Part shown: positions 46,519 through 57,008 of the stretch, in pieces
Position numbering within the stretch: the first letter of the stretch is position 1
How the letters are laid out: every line of letters begins with the position of its first letter
Assembly: GCA_023678885.1 (NCBI GenBank)
Contig: CM042997.1
Span: 23,752,064-23,816,063, forward strand
Length of the DNA: 64,000 nucleotides
Direction of reading: 5' to 3'
Source of the DNA: Pogostemon cablin
Lineage: Eukaryota > Streptophyta > Magnoliopsida > Lamiales > Lamiaceae
The notes under the pieces: model-generated
The model's input: only the letters and a program-made list of their open reading frames with translations
Told to the model about the DNA's origin: nothing
Database searches by the model: none
Position numbers and translations under genes: made by a program

Positions 46519-47466
46519 ACCTTACATTGCATGTTGAATCCTCGCGCACCGAAAGTGAAATACAAAATCTCGAGTGTGCTATTCGCCCCCTGGCAAAAGT
46601 AAGGATGCAATTCCACTTAATGCCACTTTCAACACTATGTCCCCCTTTGATCTAATAGAAGCCGATATCGTATTCCATAGGAATATCTTTCCGGTGCCTC
46701 CATATCAATATACGAAAAAAACTCTGCCACTTTCAGAGACAACATTCTCCATCATCCTGTCATACACCTTCTGATCCTCATTTAGTTTCTTCAACAAATC
46801 CATACATTCTTTTTGTAGTGATGATCTGTTATACCTCATTTCACATGATATTAGTATGTTATTACGCTGATGATTCATTTCAGGATCTGGAATGAGCATC
46901 CCTTCAAAATCTCTTAGATTTTTATTCATAGATATCAATGCACGATTTATTTCACACAAACATGCATACATTATATCTGCCTCAGACATCACCAAACCTG
47001 CAATTTAAAATAATCTTAGAATCTTAATGAAAATATGTATTTCAATAATAAATACGAAAATATGTTTATTTCACTTATTAATGTGCCATACCTGAGTGTC
47101 TCAATCTTTTCTTCTCGTTGTAGAATATATCCTCAGATAATTCTTTCCAACATGCATCCCACACAGTTTTTGGTATATGATTATGTTTCTAGAAATTGAT
47201 AGATTTACAAACATATTTCTCAATAGCTTACGGAAGCCCATGATGCACATTCCTTAATTGCGTCTATATATTCCTTGCGTCTTCGAGCAATCCTCTTGCA
47301 TAGCATGCTTCTTGAAAAATTTTATATGTCTCTTTCTCAAATTTATGGAAATTACTCTTCATAACATTTTGGTACTCGCACTATATTTAGCCAAATTCTC
47401 AAATAATAAGATTCACATATCTCACATTCTAAAGTTCATTTTGGTGAGTACATGTACTTACCCAAG
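46519..47466 (-). pseudogene. Helitron Rep/Hel PIF1-type helicase, degenerate
   Basis: Minus-strand pieces in several frames follow the order of plant Helitron helicases: GKYMYSPKMN, ESYYLRIWLNIVR with KCYEE, TYKIFQEACYARGLLED, EYIDAIKECASWAS, LRNMFVNL, PKTVWDACWKELSEDIFY, CLCEINRALI with KNLRDF, LKKLNEDQKVYDRMM, FVY-stop-YGGTGKIFLW, and IRSKGDIVLKVALSGIASLL with GRIAHSRF and REDSTCNVR. The Walker A motif keeps GGTGK, but the Gly before it is replaced by a stop codon (about 46704). At least four frameshifts and several stops are present. Motifs downstream of EDSTC and the Rep nuclease are missing. It cannot encode an active helicase. Confidence 0.88.
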
Positions 47467-47627
47467 CAAAAAAGCGCTTTGAAAATGTTTTAGGTTGTAA
47501 TGGTCTGAAAAGTAGTATGTTTAAAGCTCCTGTAAATTTATTAGAGGTGAGTCTTAAAAAGCTATTCATTCCACCTGCAATTATTGCAATTTTTTCAAAA
47601 GTTGATATAAGATGATTAAATCAAACA

Positions 47628-47792
47628 ATCTGAAACACTTCCTTAATCCAGACTTGCTGCGATTGCTGTATTTTTTCAATTGGGTCTTGTTTTGCTTGGA
47701 TCTCTGCACTCTGTCCTCCTCACTATCATCATTTTCCAAAACCAATTCAATCGACTCAGCATTTCGCTCCAACCATCTCTGCTCAGCGTTTT
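47628..47792 (-). pseudogene. exon-like segment, unidentified, between helicase and Midasin fragments
   Basis: After an acceptor-like CCCCAG the minus strand reads ENAEQRWLERNAESIELV, LENDDSEEDRVQRSKQNK and TQLKKYSNRSKSGL without a stop. The sequence is charged and protein-like, but I do not recognise the source. It may be another captured exon or part of the host gene that supplied the Midasin exons. Confidence 0.45.
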
Positions 47793-47934
47793 CTGGGGAA
47801 ATAAAGTTCGAGAATAATTTATAAAATTGAGAGCAAATAAAACCGCAAAATATTGCATAAATTTGAATAATCAAGACTACTTATTTTGCTGAGATCAGAT
47901 AAAGAATTATGACAATTGAGATAATGATATCATT

Positions 47935-48204
47935 AGAACAGGGAAATTGCATTCCTTCATCACTTTCAACATGTAAATCAGACTCTAGCAAATCCATAAT
48001 GTCAGTCTGCAGCAAACAAATCCAATTAAAAAAGTTCAAACCCAAAAGGTTACAGGGTAAGGAAGAAGCATAAGAGAAGAAAAAATTATTTGCTTATGTT
48101 GATTTGAGAAATTGGAATTTTTAAAAATGGTCTAGTCCAGCTTACCTGCTCAGATAAGTTAATCAGTACAACATTATGCCCAGAGAATCTTTCAATGGCA
48201 GCAA
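47935..48204 (-). pseudogene. Midasin (MDN1/REA1) gene fragment, two exons and one intron
   Basis: Exon A (48204 to 48146, minus strand) reads AAIERFSGHNVVLINLSEQ and ends at a GTAAGC donor. Exon B starts at 48006 after CTGCAG and reads TDIMDLLESDLHVESDEGMQ before diverging after FP. Together they match the conserved INLSEQTDxMDLLGSDLPV-type stretch that follows a Walker A motif in Midasin, the giant nucleolar AAA ATPase that strips assembly factors from pre-60S ribosomes. The intron is kept, so the copy was made from DNA, not mRNA. The Walker A loop (normally just before AA-x-x-x-SGH) is absent and the reading frame ends soon after exon B. Confidence 0.85.
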
Positions 48205-48751
48205 CTAGTAAGGAAAAGAACAGAAACACCAATCATGAGATTTGCTAAAAAAAAAAAAAGCACCAAAGTTCTTATTTCACCCTAACACACAATGAGCATT
48301 AGATTATGAGAAAACATCTATGATAGTGTTTATATCACAAAGTAGGAACATAAAAAAAAAATTCAATTGAATCCTAATTTTAGCTTAAAGCTTGTGTAAT
48401 TTACCTCTTATGTTAAACTCAATGATAGAATAGCTTATTCTCCTGGAAAGACAGGCATCGATCAAAATAATTTATTTTCATACTAAAAGGCATAGAAGAG
48501 ACAATAATAAATAATATAAAAATGAGACAAATCATTAATCCTACATATAAAAAAATGAGGCAACCAAAGTTCTTATTTCACTCTAATCAACAATGAACAT
48601 CAGATTATGAGAAAACATCCAAGTGTTCTCTGACTAACAATCTGGCACCGGGTAAGCTTCTCTCTCTTCTTCTCCCCCCGACTCCGCTTCTTCTCTGCCT
48701 CTACGCCACCGAACTGTCGCCCACTTCAAGCTGGATCACATATACTGCAGC
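48205..48751. other. no gene recognised; possibly more captured DNA
   Basis: An exon-like patch on the minus strand (acceptor TTTCCAG near 48455, donor near 48405) has no known match. From 48640 to 48751 the DNA becomes GC- and CT-rich (CTCTCTTCTTCTCCCCCCGA). This continues after the hAT insertion at 49691-49790 (GTCGGGCGCCACCATCAC). It may be a UTR or first exon of an unidentified gene. Confidence 0.35.
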
Positions 48752-49690
48752 CAAGGTTTAAAATTTTTGAAAATATCCACGATATTTCCACGATATATCC
48801 GTATTTGGAGAGTACCGATATTGATATTGGGGAAAAAAGATATATTTTTCTGATGTCGAGTATATATCGGGAAATATTGGTAATAATATCGATATCGATT
48901 TTTCACAGTTTAAATTTTTCAGATGTCGAGATATATCGAGGAAATATCGCAAAAATATCGATAAAATATCGAGGATATATCAAAAATATCGAAAAATTAT
49001 CCATATTTTTTAAAAAAATTTAATAATTTTTTATTTTACTATTACCAACTAAATACAAATATTTTCATTAATTTGACCAATTTAAAAAAAATTAGAGCAA
49101 CACTTGCATGAAATTATTTTAATTATCACTTATTATCACTCTTCATTAAAATTATTACTACTAAGTAATTGAGGAGTTTTCTTTCATGTACACAGTGTGA
49201 TAGTATACACTGATCAAAAATACAATTATTTTAGTATATTCAATCGGATCGGGATGGAGGGAGTATTTTATTGGTACATAACAATACTATTGGCACATTC
49301 AGAATTATGTTTAGAATTTCTCTAATTCGATGAGCTGATACCAATATTGTTTAGATTAAGATGGCATCTCATGTTTTACATTTGAGCAATTATCATTTTG
49401 GTATTAGTTATTAAGTATTGTATGACTTTAGACTATTTAAATATATTGTAATTGATTTGCTTATCATATGTTATGCGTTTTATTAAAATTTTAAATTTAT
49501 TTATATATTAAAATTAGTTAAAATATATTTATATATTAAATTAGTTAAAATATATTGCAAAGTTAAATAATTAATTTTCTTTTTTTTTTCAAGTTTCTGT
49601 GTTTTTTTAATTTTTACCGATATCGATATTCGATATATCCGTAAATTTGAGGTACCGATATTTTTACTGATATCGATATTTTAAACCTTG
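48752..49690. mobile_element. hAT-type non-autonomous element, 939 bp
   Basis: Left end CAAGGTTTAAAATTTTTG; right end reverse complement CAAGGTTTAAAATATCG. A perfect 8-bp duplication ACTGCAGC flanks it (48744-48751 and 49691-49698). Both subterminal regions are packed with ATCGATATCG/CGATATATC words. Near 49240-49265 a GGGATGGAGGGAG end shows a broken Stowaway copy nested inside. Confidence 0.88.
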
Positions 49691-49698
49691 ACTGCAGC

Positions 49699-50760
49699 TC
49701 AATTGGTTACATGCCCCTCTGTCGGGCGCCACCATCACAGATCCTCTTTCTCGGACTCCAACCAGTTCTCAGTGGGCCAACATTCAGGGAGAGAATAAGA
49801 TTAGGGCTATAATAATTTTGCCCAAAAACTCTTTATGGCTATGGGAGAAACAAAAGGGAATGAGAGACAGAATAACATTAGGGCTACAATAATTTTGGCC
49901 AAAAATAAATTATTACAAAATAATCACAAAAGAAAATGAGGGGGTGAATTACATTATGGCTACAGTACTTTTGGCCAAAAATAAATTATTACAAAATAAT
50001 ACTTCAAGTTTTCTTTAATTAGTTAGTGACAACAAATTTTCATCAAATTTTTAATTACATGTCATATGTATATTAAATTAAATTATAATAACATATTAAA
50101 TGTATATTGATTGATATATTAATGTTAAGAAAAATTATATGTCTTATATATATTAAATTAAATTATAATAACATATTAAATGAATATTGATTTATATATT
50201 AATTGAAATTAAGCATATATTGATTAAAAATTAATCAAATTTATATTGTTAAATAAAAAAATAAAATTTAAATAATAAAATCTATTATTATTAGTATAAT
50301 TAAATTTTATGATTAAAATCAAAGAAAAATCATATATCTTATGTATATTAAATTAAATTATAATAATATATTAAATAAATATTGAATGATATATTAATTA
50401 AAATTAAGCATATCTTGATAAAAATTAGTTAAATATGCTAAAAATATCTTCCATATTTATCAAATTTATAGTATATAAAATAAAAAAAATAAAATTTAAA
50501 TAATATAATCTATTATTAGTTTAATTAAGTTTTATATGATTGAAATCAAAAGCATTAATAGGATGGTCAAGATTAAAATTGAATTATATTTTTAAATAAA
50601 AGAAAATTGAAAAAAAATTAAAAACAAAGTGAAAATTTAGATTTGTTTATATATATATATTAACAAAATTTAAAAAAAAATAATTTTCTTAAACGATATG
50701 ATGTATATTCGGAAGAAATACAAAACAATTTACAGCTCTATTTACAAGGAGTATAACTCG
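49699..50760. other. GC-rich remnant, then AT-rich tandem repeats; no gene seen
   Basis: 49699-49790 continues the GC-rich segment broken by the hAT. At 49800-50000 a word GGGCTACAATAATTTTGGCC with AAATAAATTATTACAAAATAAT recurs three times. 50055-50545 is a tandem repeat given separately. The rest is AT-rich. Confidence 0.4.
50055..50545. repeat. AT-rich tandem repeat, period about 197 bp
   Basis: Units start near 50057 (partial), 50130 and 50327 with ATATGT(C/A)TTATATATATTAAATT-type wording (ATTAAATTAAATTATAATAA shared). Each runs through ATTAAGCATAT, AATAAAATTTAAATAAT and ATCTATTATTA. About 2.5 copies. Confidence 0.7.
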
Positions 50761-50897
50761 TTCTCAACATGAAACTGCATTCTAGGTCAATTGGTCAAAA
50801 AGGTTGGCTAGAATTATGGTTGTCCCATCCAGCATTAGCAAAAACCTCATCTATTAGGGGCCCACTCCGGTACCCCACCAAATCCACTAGTTGCCCG

Positions 50898-50906
50898 ACA
50901 CGTGGC
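50898..50906 (+). promoter_or_regulatory. G-box / ABRE-like element
   Basis: ACACGTGGC lies about 100 bp upstream of the TATA box of the WUN1-like gene. The CACGTG core is bound by plant bZIP and bHLH factors and would fit abscisic-acid, wound or light control. Functional use is inferred only. Confidence 0.55.
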
Positions 50907-51005
50907 CTCAATGCAAAAGAGTGCGATAAAAACCAAACCCACACATATTCCCCATTCTACCCCCACACAGTTTCAACGAAATCCCCAAATCACCCTTCGA
51001 GTTCC

Positions 51006-51014
51006 TATATAAAT
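51006..51014 (+). promoter_or_regulatory. TATA box of the WUN1-like gene
   Basis: TATATAAAT sits in an otherwise C-rich region. It would place transcription start near 51040, leaving a leader of about 60-110 bases before the conserved coding region. Confidence 0.65.
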
Positions 51015-51102
51015 TCCCCCCTCCACCCCCATTAATTCCACAATTTTCATTTCTTCAATAGAAGAAACAGCACTCCTCACCAAAAACCCCAATTTTCAGG
51101 AA

Positions 51103-51579
51103 CTGGCGTTATCTCAGGAAAGTCTGGAGGATTCTAGAAACAAAGGGGTGGTGACCGCCCTGTATGACGCCTTGAACACCCGTGACGCGGCGGCAATCCA
51201 GAAGATCCTCGCCTCCGACCTCGAGTGGTGGTTCCATGGTCCTCCTTCCCACCAGTTTTTGATGCGCCTCCTCACCGGCGAACAGGAATCCAACTTCCGA
51301 TTTGTCCCCCACAGCATCGCCGCCTTCGGCCCCACCGTCCTCGCCGAGGGTTTCGACCAGTCCCGCTCCATCGCCTGGGTGCACGCCTGGACCGTTACGG
51401 ATGGGATAATTACCCAGGTGCGTGAGTACTTCAACACCTCCCTCACCGTCACCCGAATTGGCACCACCGATCAATCAGATTGCTCCACCATTGCTTCCAT
51501 CAATTGCCCCTCCGTTTGGGAGAGCAGCCTGCCGGATCGGGTCGGCAAGTCCGTGCCCGGCCTCGTCCTCGCCATCTAA
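51103..51579 (+). CDS. WUN1/SAG20-like wound-induced protein (SnoaL/NTF2-like fold)
   Basis: A GC-rich frame reads LALSQESLEDSRNKGVV, then TALYDALNTRDAAAI, LASDLEWWFHGPPSHQ, FLMRLLTGEQ, SIAWVHAWTVTDGIITQVRE, YFNTSLTVTRIG, CPSVWESSLPDRVGKSVPG and LVLAI before TAA. This is the plant WUN1/WI12/SAG20 family, a single SnoaL-like domain of unknown chemistry that is induced by wounding, ageing and stress. Codon use and the lack of stops indicate an active gene, with poly(A) signals AATAAA at 51624 and 51638. The start is odd. No ATG precedes the conserved region in this frame after the TATA box. The frame stays open from upstream, and the first in-frame ATG is 51262 (MRLL). I set the start at CTG 51103, which has G at -3 and G at +4. 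Alternatives are an upstream exon joined at the CAG before 51100, initiation at 51262, or a lost ATG. Confidence 0.85.
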   Translation: MALSQESLEDSRNKGVVTALYDALNTRDAAAIQKILASDLEWWFHGPPSHQFLMRLLTGEQESNFRFVPHSIAAFGPTVLAEGFDQSRSIAWVHAWTVTDGIITQVREYFNTSLTVTRIGTTDQSDCSTIASINCPSVWESSLPDRVGKSVPGLVLAI

Positions 51580-51639
51580 AGACCCAAACGATACCGTTTT
51601 GGGGGTTCGATAATAATACTACTAATAAAAGATTAAGAA

Positions 51640-52718
51640 TAAACTCGTGTGTGATTCTGGTTTTTATCCTATGGGTTGAGGGTGCACCGTTTTATCTTGC
51701 GTCTACCCGGATGTGAGATTAACGGCTAGGATTGATCCGGGGGTTATAATCAGCTGCTTGTTGTTTCCAGTTTGCTTGTTTGGAGTCGAGAAGGTGACCA
51801 ATACGATGAGGATTGGAACACCCTTTTCATTTAATTATTATTATATGTTTATTTTCAGTGAAAGGGATTTTCAAATTAATAAACTTTTATGTGATTGGTC
51901 AATAATTACTTTATTATATTTCACTAAACTAACATCACCACACATACATTATTAGTTGGATTATTTATTTATTTTTTTAATTCCAAACTCTTAAACTACT
52001 CACCTACTAACTAAAGTGGGCTGATTATGATATAGCACATGCAACAGTGGATTGACTCCAAATTGACAAACAGTGAAGTATTTAATATTGTTTAAAAATA
52101 TTTAAATAAATAATTAAAAGATTATGTCATCAAATCATACATCTCTTGTTGAGGAAACAAAATAGATGTCACAATATTTGACATAGAAGAAGAAAATACT
52201 TCCAACAAGTGGAGTTGTCCATATCATGTTGATTTGAGTGAATAAAGAAAAAAGACAATTAATTCCATTTTTGTGAACTTATCCAATTTTTAAATTTAAT
52301 GATTATTTAAGTTGATAAGATAAGATGGAGCGTTTATTTTGTATAAATAAACGATTATAATTGTGACATTTAAAGATAATTAATTCGAATAAAAATTTAT
52401 CTTAGTTTTTACTACTTATCTAACATTGGACAATCTTAAATGAAAATTATTAATTGATATTGGCAGACATAAAAGTCTAAATTATACACTTATGCTAATA
52501 TATTAATCTGAATCCAGAAATTTTGTGTTGAATGGTCTAGGAGTTGTTTCCGTGCACTACTAATATCTTATGAGAAAAATATAATTTTAAATCCCATTAC
52601 TTAATTAATATTTTAAGTGATGATCTAACAACTTAGCTAATAAGTCGTGATTTTGAATCATTATATGCAGTAATTTCTGGTTCAACTCTTTCTTTGAATT
52701 TGAGCAACTCTTACGGAA

Positions 52719-52758
<40 letters not shown>

Positions 52759-53472
52759 TATTATTATTATACTTACAAAATTACATTTTACAACAATTTT
52801 TTTATCGAGAATTTAATTCGATTAATAAACTTTTATTGTATTCTTCCATTATTCGAATTGAATCGAATCAATGGATTAATATTTCCTATCTATTTCTATC
52901 ATATTTTGTGAGAATTAATTTTTTGAGTAGATTTTATACTTCTTTCATGTCTTTCACTGCATCATTAAGTCGCATAGCATAATGAGGTTGATTTTTTTTA
53001 TTTTGATAAGAAAAATAATCGATTCCTTAAAAGTCGCATCATGGGTTGATTTTTGTTTTGATATGAAATCCCTTAAAAAGCTCAGTCAAAAGTAATGAGT
53101 CGTGTGGATTGAGTGGTTGAGAATGATTATGAGTTTATAAGTAAAAAATTTAACACTTCTTAATATAAGATCTTTTAGAGAAAGCAAAAGTTTAAAATTG
53201 TGGGGTATGTGGTGACCCAAAATAAATAAAATCATGCTAATGAATGGAGGGTTGCTTGGTTAATGAGAATTTGATCTAGATGTATTGATTCACATTATTA
53301 ATGCTTGTTTAATTTAATGAAAATTAAAATTCCTCAAAAATTCTCATTGATTCAATAACTATTCTCCATTCTTTAATTATTTTCCATTCCATTGTAATAG
53401 AGCTCCTCAATGATACCCATTCGGCCCTTGAGAGGTATATTGAGCCTTTAGTAGGTTTCACCTCTCTCTAGA
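51640..53472. other. 3' flank and intergenic DNA, no gene seen
   Basis: The first 300 bp are probably the 3' UTR and flank of the WUN1-like gene. (AAT)n lies at 52720-52758. Near 53240-53430, GGGTTGCTTGGTTAATGAG and ATACCCATTCGGCCC may be the ends of a degenerate MITE. Confidence 0.4.
52720..52758. repeat. (AAT)n microsatellite
   Basis: About 13 AAT units. Confidence 0.95.
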
Positions 53473-53480
53473 ACTATAAA

Positions 53481-53677
53481 TAGAGCTGTCAATTTGGGTT
53501 AAACCCAATGGGTCAACCCGCCCCGTCCCACTAAAACTCGCAAGTAACCTGACTCAAAAATAACCCGCTCAGCAAGTTGCCCGCCCACCATTGACCCACC
53601 CCATGAGTGACCCGCCCCACTTAAGCCCATTAAAGAGTGGGTTGTGGGTTAAAACCGCCCCATTAACCATAGCTCTA
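53481..53677. mobile_element. hAT-type MITE, 197 bp
   Basis: Left end TAGAGCTGTCAATTTGGG; right end reverse complement TAGAGCTATGGTTAATGGGG. Flanks ACTATAAA (53473-53480) and CCTATAAA (53678-53685) form an 8-bp duplication with one mismatch. It shares the TAGAGCTGTCAA terminus with the larger element at 14372-15455. The body is rich in GACCCGCCCC/GGGTTAA words. Confidence 0.85.
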
Positions 53678-53685
53678 CCTATAAA

Positions 53686-54488
53686 TTGAACAAGTCATCT
53701 ACACAAAATTGCAAATTATTTGAAACACCTAAATACATTACAATCATTTTACTTTTTATTTATATATTATAAATTATTTATAAAATAGTTAACATTACAA
53801 TTATTTATCAGTTGGGCATGTTAGAAATTCTAACCTCTTTTTATTTTTCTGAAAAAATCATTTTTTTTTCCAAAAAAGAAAAGAAAAATGTGAGCACGTA
53901 TCATGTGGTTTAAAGATTACATCACGATTTTTATTTATGGTCACGTCTTTATTTAAATCAATCGATGTATCATAGTCAGTGTGAATATTTCCAATATATA
54001 AGTAATAGGAGTATGTTTTTCAAAGAAATAGAAAATAAAAATAATATCTATCCACGTCATTGGAAAAATGTGGTGAACACGTACAAAACATATTCCAAGG
54101 TGTCAGCAGCATATTCTTAATTCTTTTTATTAAGGTTTCATTCCTCTATCCCAAAGAGAGGGTATAATTTATGAATATCAGCAAATTCTTGAATTTATTC
54201 TGTAATTAAATTATAAAAAAATTATGATAAGAACATTCTAATTAGTATTGGGCATCTCACGATATTCTTCATTTCTAGTATAGTGCAATGGATAAGATTC
54301 ATTTGGTTAAAAGTGTAGTTATTACAAAAGAAAATGGATAAGTTCGTGAAATTGAATGATTCGATCTAAATTTAATTTATAGATTATCTTATAATATTAT
54401 TCAGTATTAATCAAATTAAATTTATGAAAGTTGTATCACATAAATTAAAGTATTGTGCCGAATAAGGTAAAATATTATTTGGTCCGTA
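53686..54488. other. intergenic, no gene seen
   Basis: AT-rich, no terminal repeats recognised. Confidence 0.4.
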
Positions 54489-55655
54489 TTAGGGGTGGAC
54501 GGTATGACATACAGAAGATTTTTGGTCATACCAAATACCATATCGAAATTTTTGGTATATAAAAAATTATACCGCTACCTTACTTAAACTTTCGGTATAC
54601 CGTAGTTCGGTATACCGATATTTCGGTATAAGAAAATAGTATACCTTCTGCTTACCGATATTTCGGTATACCACATCATACCTAAAATATCGGTATATAC
54701 CATCCTATTAGAAAGTTTGTTATGCCGTTATACACCTAAAATTCAATAAATCTAATAAAAAACTGTACCTGAAATGTGAAAGATAGCTATAAAATAAATT
54801 CTAATAAATAACAAATTTATAATAAGAAAAATATACGACAATCAACAAACGACCAAATTAAATAAGAGTAAGTCTCATGAAAACCGGGTTTAGATGTAAG
54901 TTTTATTTTTTAGTATTACTCTTTAGTATATAAAGATTTACAATTTGAAGAGTAGTAATTTTTATACAGAAGAGTAATAATTCATATATCTAAAAAGTAA
55001 ATTTTCATGTACTAAAAAGTAATCGATAATAAATCAGAATATATAAGATTTTGAAGATTGATTTTTTTAATTTAGAAGAATAACAATTTATGTGCTAAAG
55101 AACAATTTTTTATATACTAAACAGTAACATAGTTTATATAATTAATATATCTAAACTCGGTTTACACAAAGATTTTTCATTAAATAAAAAGTACCTAAGA
55201 AATCTACACAAAAACCATATTGAATTTATATTAAAATCAACACTTTTAAATTTTCATATAGGATATAACTACATAATTAAAAAAGAAGTACAAGATATCA
55301 TGAAAGCCAATCAACATTATCACACATTTATAATTATGAAGAAATATACATTAGGATTTTAGATTTAATCTTTTAATTAAATAGTGTATATATATAATTT
55401 AATTAAAAACTATAATATATAAATATTAATTATAATTGGATATATCATATAGTATGATAATATCGTATCATATTACTCAAAAATTGAATATTTTACGATC
55501 GGTATTGATTATTTATATACCTTTATCGTACCAAAATTTTTAATACGGTATCATACCTTACCAAAAACTTCGGCATACCTAAAATTTCGGTAAAATCAGT
55601 ATTTTTCGATATGGTAAGGGCAATATACTAAAATTTTGGTATTTTTCCCCAGAAG
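54489..55655. mobile_element. probable hAT-like element with CGGTATA subterminal repeats
   Basis: TAGGGGTGGACGGTATGAC at the left matches a common hAT-type start. The first 220 bp and last 180 bp are filled with CGGTATACCGATATTTCGG-type words on both strands around an AT-rich core. The right end (near CCCCAGAAG, 55650) does not mirror the left well, and I could not read an 8-bp duplication. Confidence 0.5.
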
Positions 55656-56021
55656 AAAATATCCAAATTTGTCCTTTTGATCAATTTTAATTTTAATTAC
55701 TTTTTATTTTCGTTTTTTTTATTTAAATTTAGTCATTTATATCAGAATATGTTTAATTTTTTAATCAAAATTTAGAGGAAAAAAGGACTAATTTGATTAA
55801 AAGATTAAATTTGTACCATATGAATCAAAATCGAACAAAAAATTATCAAAATTGAGAATTATAAATAAAAAATGACTAAAATTGAAATCGGTCATATATA
55901 ACGAACGAATTTTGATATTTTTCTGATAAAAGTCATATCGTACACATAAAAAGTCATAATTTAATATTTTTCAGTATTTTTTTCGATGTAATATTTTAAA
56001 GTGTATCGAGTATTTTATTTT

Positions 56022-56297
56022 GACAAATTCTCTTGTGAGACGGGTTATTTAGTGAGACGGGTCGACCCATCACTAAAGTATGCTTATTGTATGCATAAAG
56101 TATGTTTAAACGTTGTTAAAGTATGTTTTCTAAAGTAGGCTGGATTATGCATTAAAGTATGAATTTAGTGTATTATAATATGATTTATTATTAACATACT
56201 TTAACTACAAATAAGCATACTTTAACTATACAATAAGCATACTTTATTGATGGGCTGACCCGTCTCACAAATAACCCGTCTCACAAGATAGTTACTC
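56022..56297. mobile_element. MULE-type foldback MITE of the GTGAGACGG family, 276 bp
   Basis: The left arm CTTGTGAGACGGGTTATTTA pairs with the right arm through GTGAGACGGGTC and GACCCATCA. The core has AAAGTATG and CATACTTTAA words in mirrored order, so nearly the whole element folds back. A perfect 9-bp duplication TTTTATTTT flanks it (56013-56021 and 56298-56306). Related to 41038-42535, which has the same GACAAATTCTC start. Confidence 0.85.
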
Positions 56298-56306
56298 TTT
56301 TATTTT

Positions 56307-57008
56307 ATCCTTTCAAATTAAAATTGAAATAGAGTTAATTGAATCGCACAAAATTTAAGATGCGTTGAGAAATTATTTGTGTAGGGCGTATAATGAAGCA
56401 ATTTGGTATTATGATGTGGTTGATGCTAAAACCCCCCATCAAATTAAAATCTCTAAGCCATATTGTATTTTTTTATTCCTCGACTTTTTGTGAAGGTATA
56501 ATAAACCAAGTTGGTATTGTATTTGTATACATATCATGTGGCCACCAAAAAAGTGTATTCATACTAAAAGGTCATCAGATAATTAAAATCACTAAGCCAT
56601 ATTGTATTTGTATTCTTCGACTTACCAAATAATTAATTAATATATTTATTTATGAGCTTGTCTAATGTGATATTGGTTTATTATACACCTGATTTTAACA
56701 AAATTATTTTTTAATATATGAAAATTTATTTTTTAAAATTCTAAATTATCATTCTTCTAAATGTAAAAATATTACACTCTAAATTAGTGTATAGTCGGAC
56801 CCAGTTAAAAACTCAATGTTTGGTTTTATATATATTGATAATTGCTTTGGTACCTCAATTATGAATGGAGGAAACTAAGCTTTACCAATCACAGAAGAAT
56901 TATGAAAGGGAAGAAAATGCTCTCATTGATAACTTGGAGCCAAGGCACAATGAAATACATGCATTATAATCCTCACTACTCTCTCTCTCGAGAAGTGTAA
57001 ATAATACT
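56307..57008. other. intergenic, no gene seen
   Basis: Two segments near 56440-56500 and 56575-56630 share CACTAAGCCATATTGTATTT or CTCTAAGCCATATTGTATTT, a short local duplication. No coding signal. Confidence 0.4.

Larger units (their letters stand above)
46135..48204 (-). mobile_element. Helitron (3' end at 46135) with decayed helicase and captured Midasin exons; 5' limit unknown
   Basis: On the minus strand the element ends with hairpin CCGTAC-AACG... paired as CCGTACAACGCACGG, then ACGAGAAATA and CTAG, followed by host T. That is a standard Helitron 3' terminus. Upstream in the same orientation are a PIF1-type helicase pseudogene (46519-47466) and two Midasin exons (47935-48204). The 3' region is partly duplicated: 46168-46290 resembles 46365-46480. 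The 5' TC end was not located; the span given covers only recognisable content. Confidence 0.75.

Noticed and set aside
51109..51474. Open frames of 117-121 codons antisense to the WUN1-like gene
   Set aside because: Antisense shadows of a GC-rich coding sequence; only the + strand frame matches a known family.
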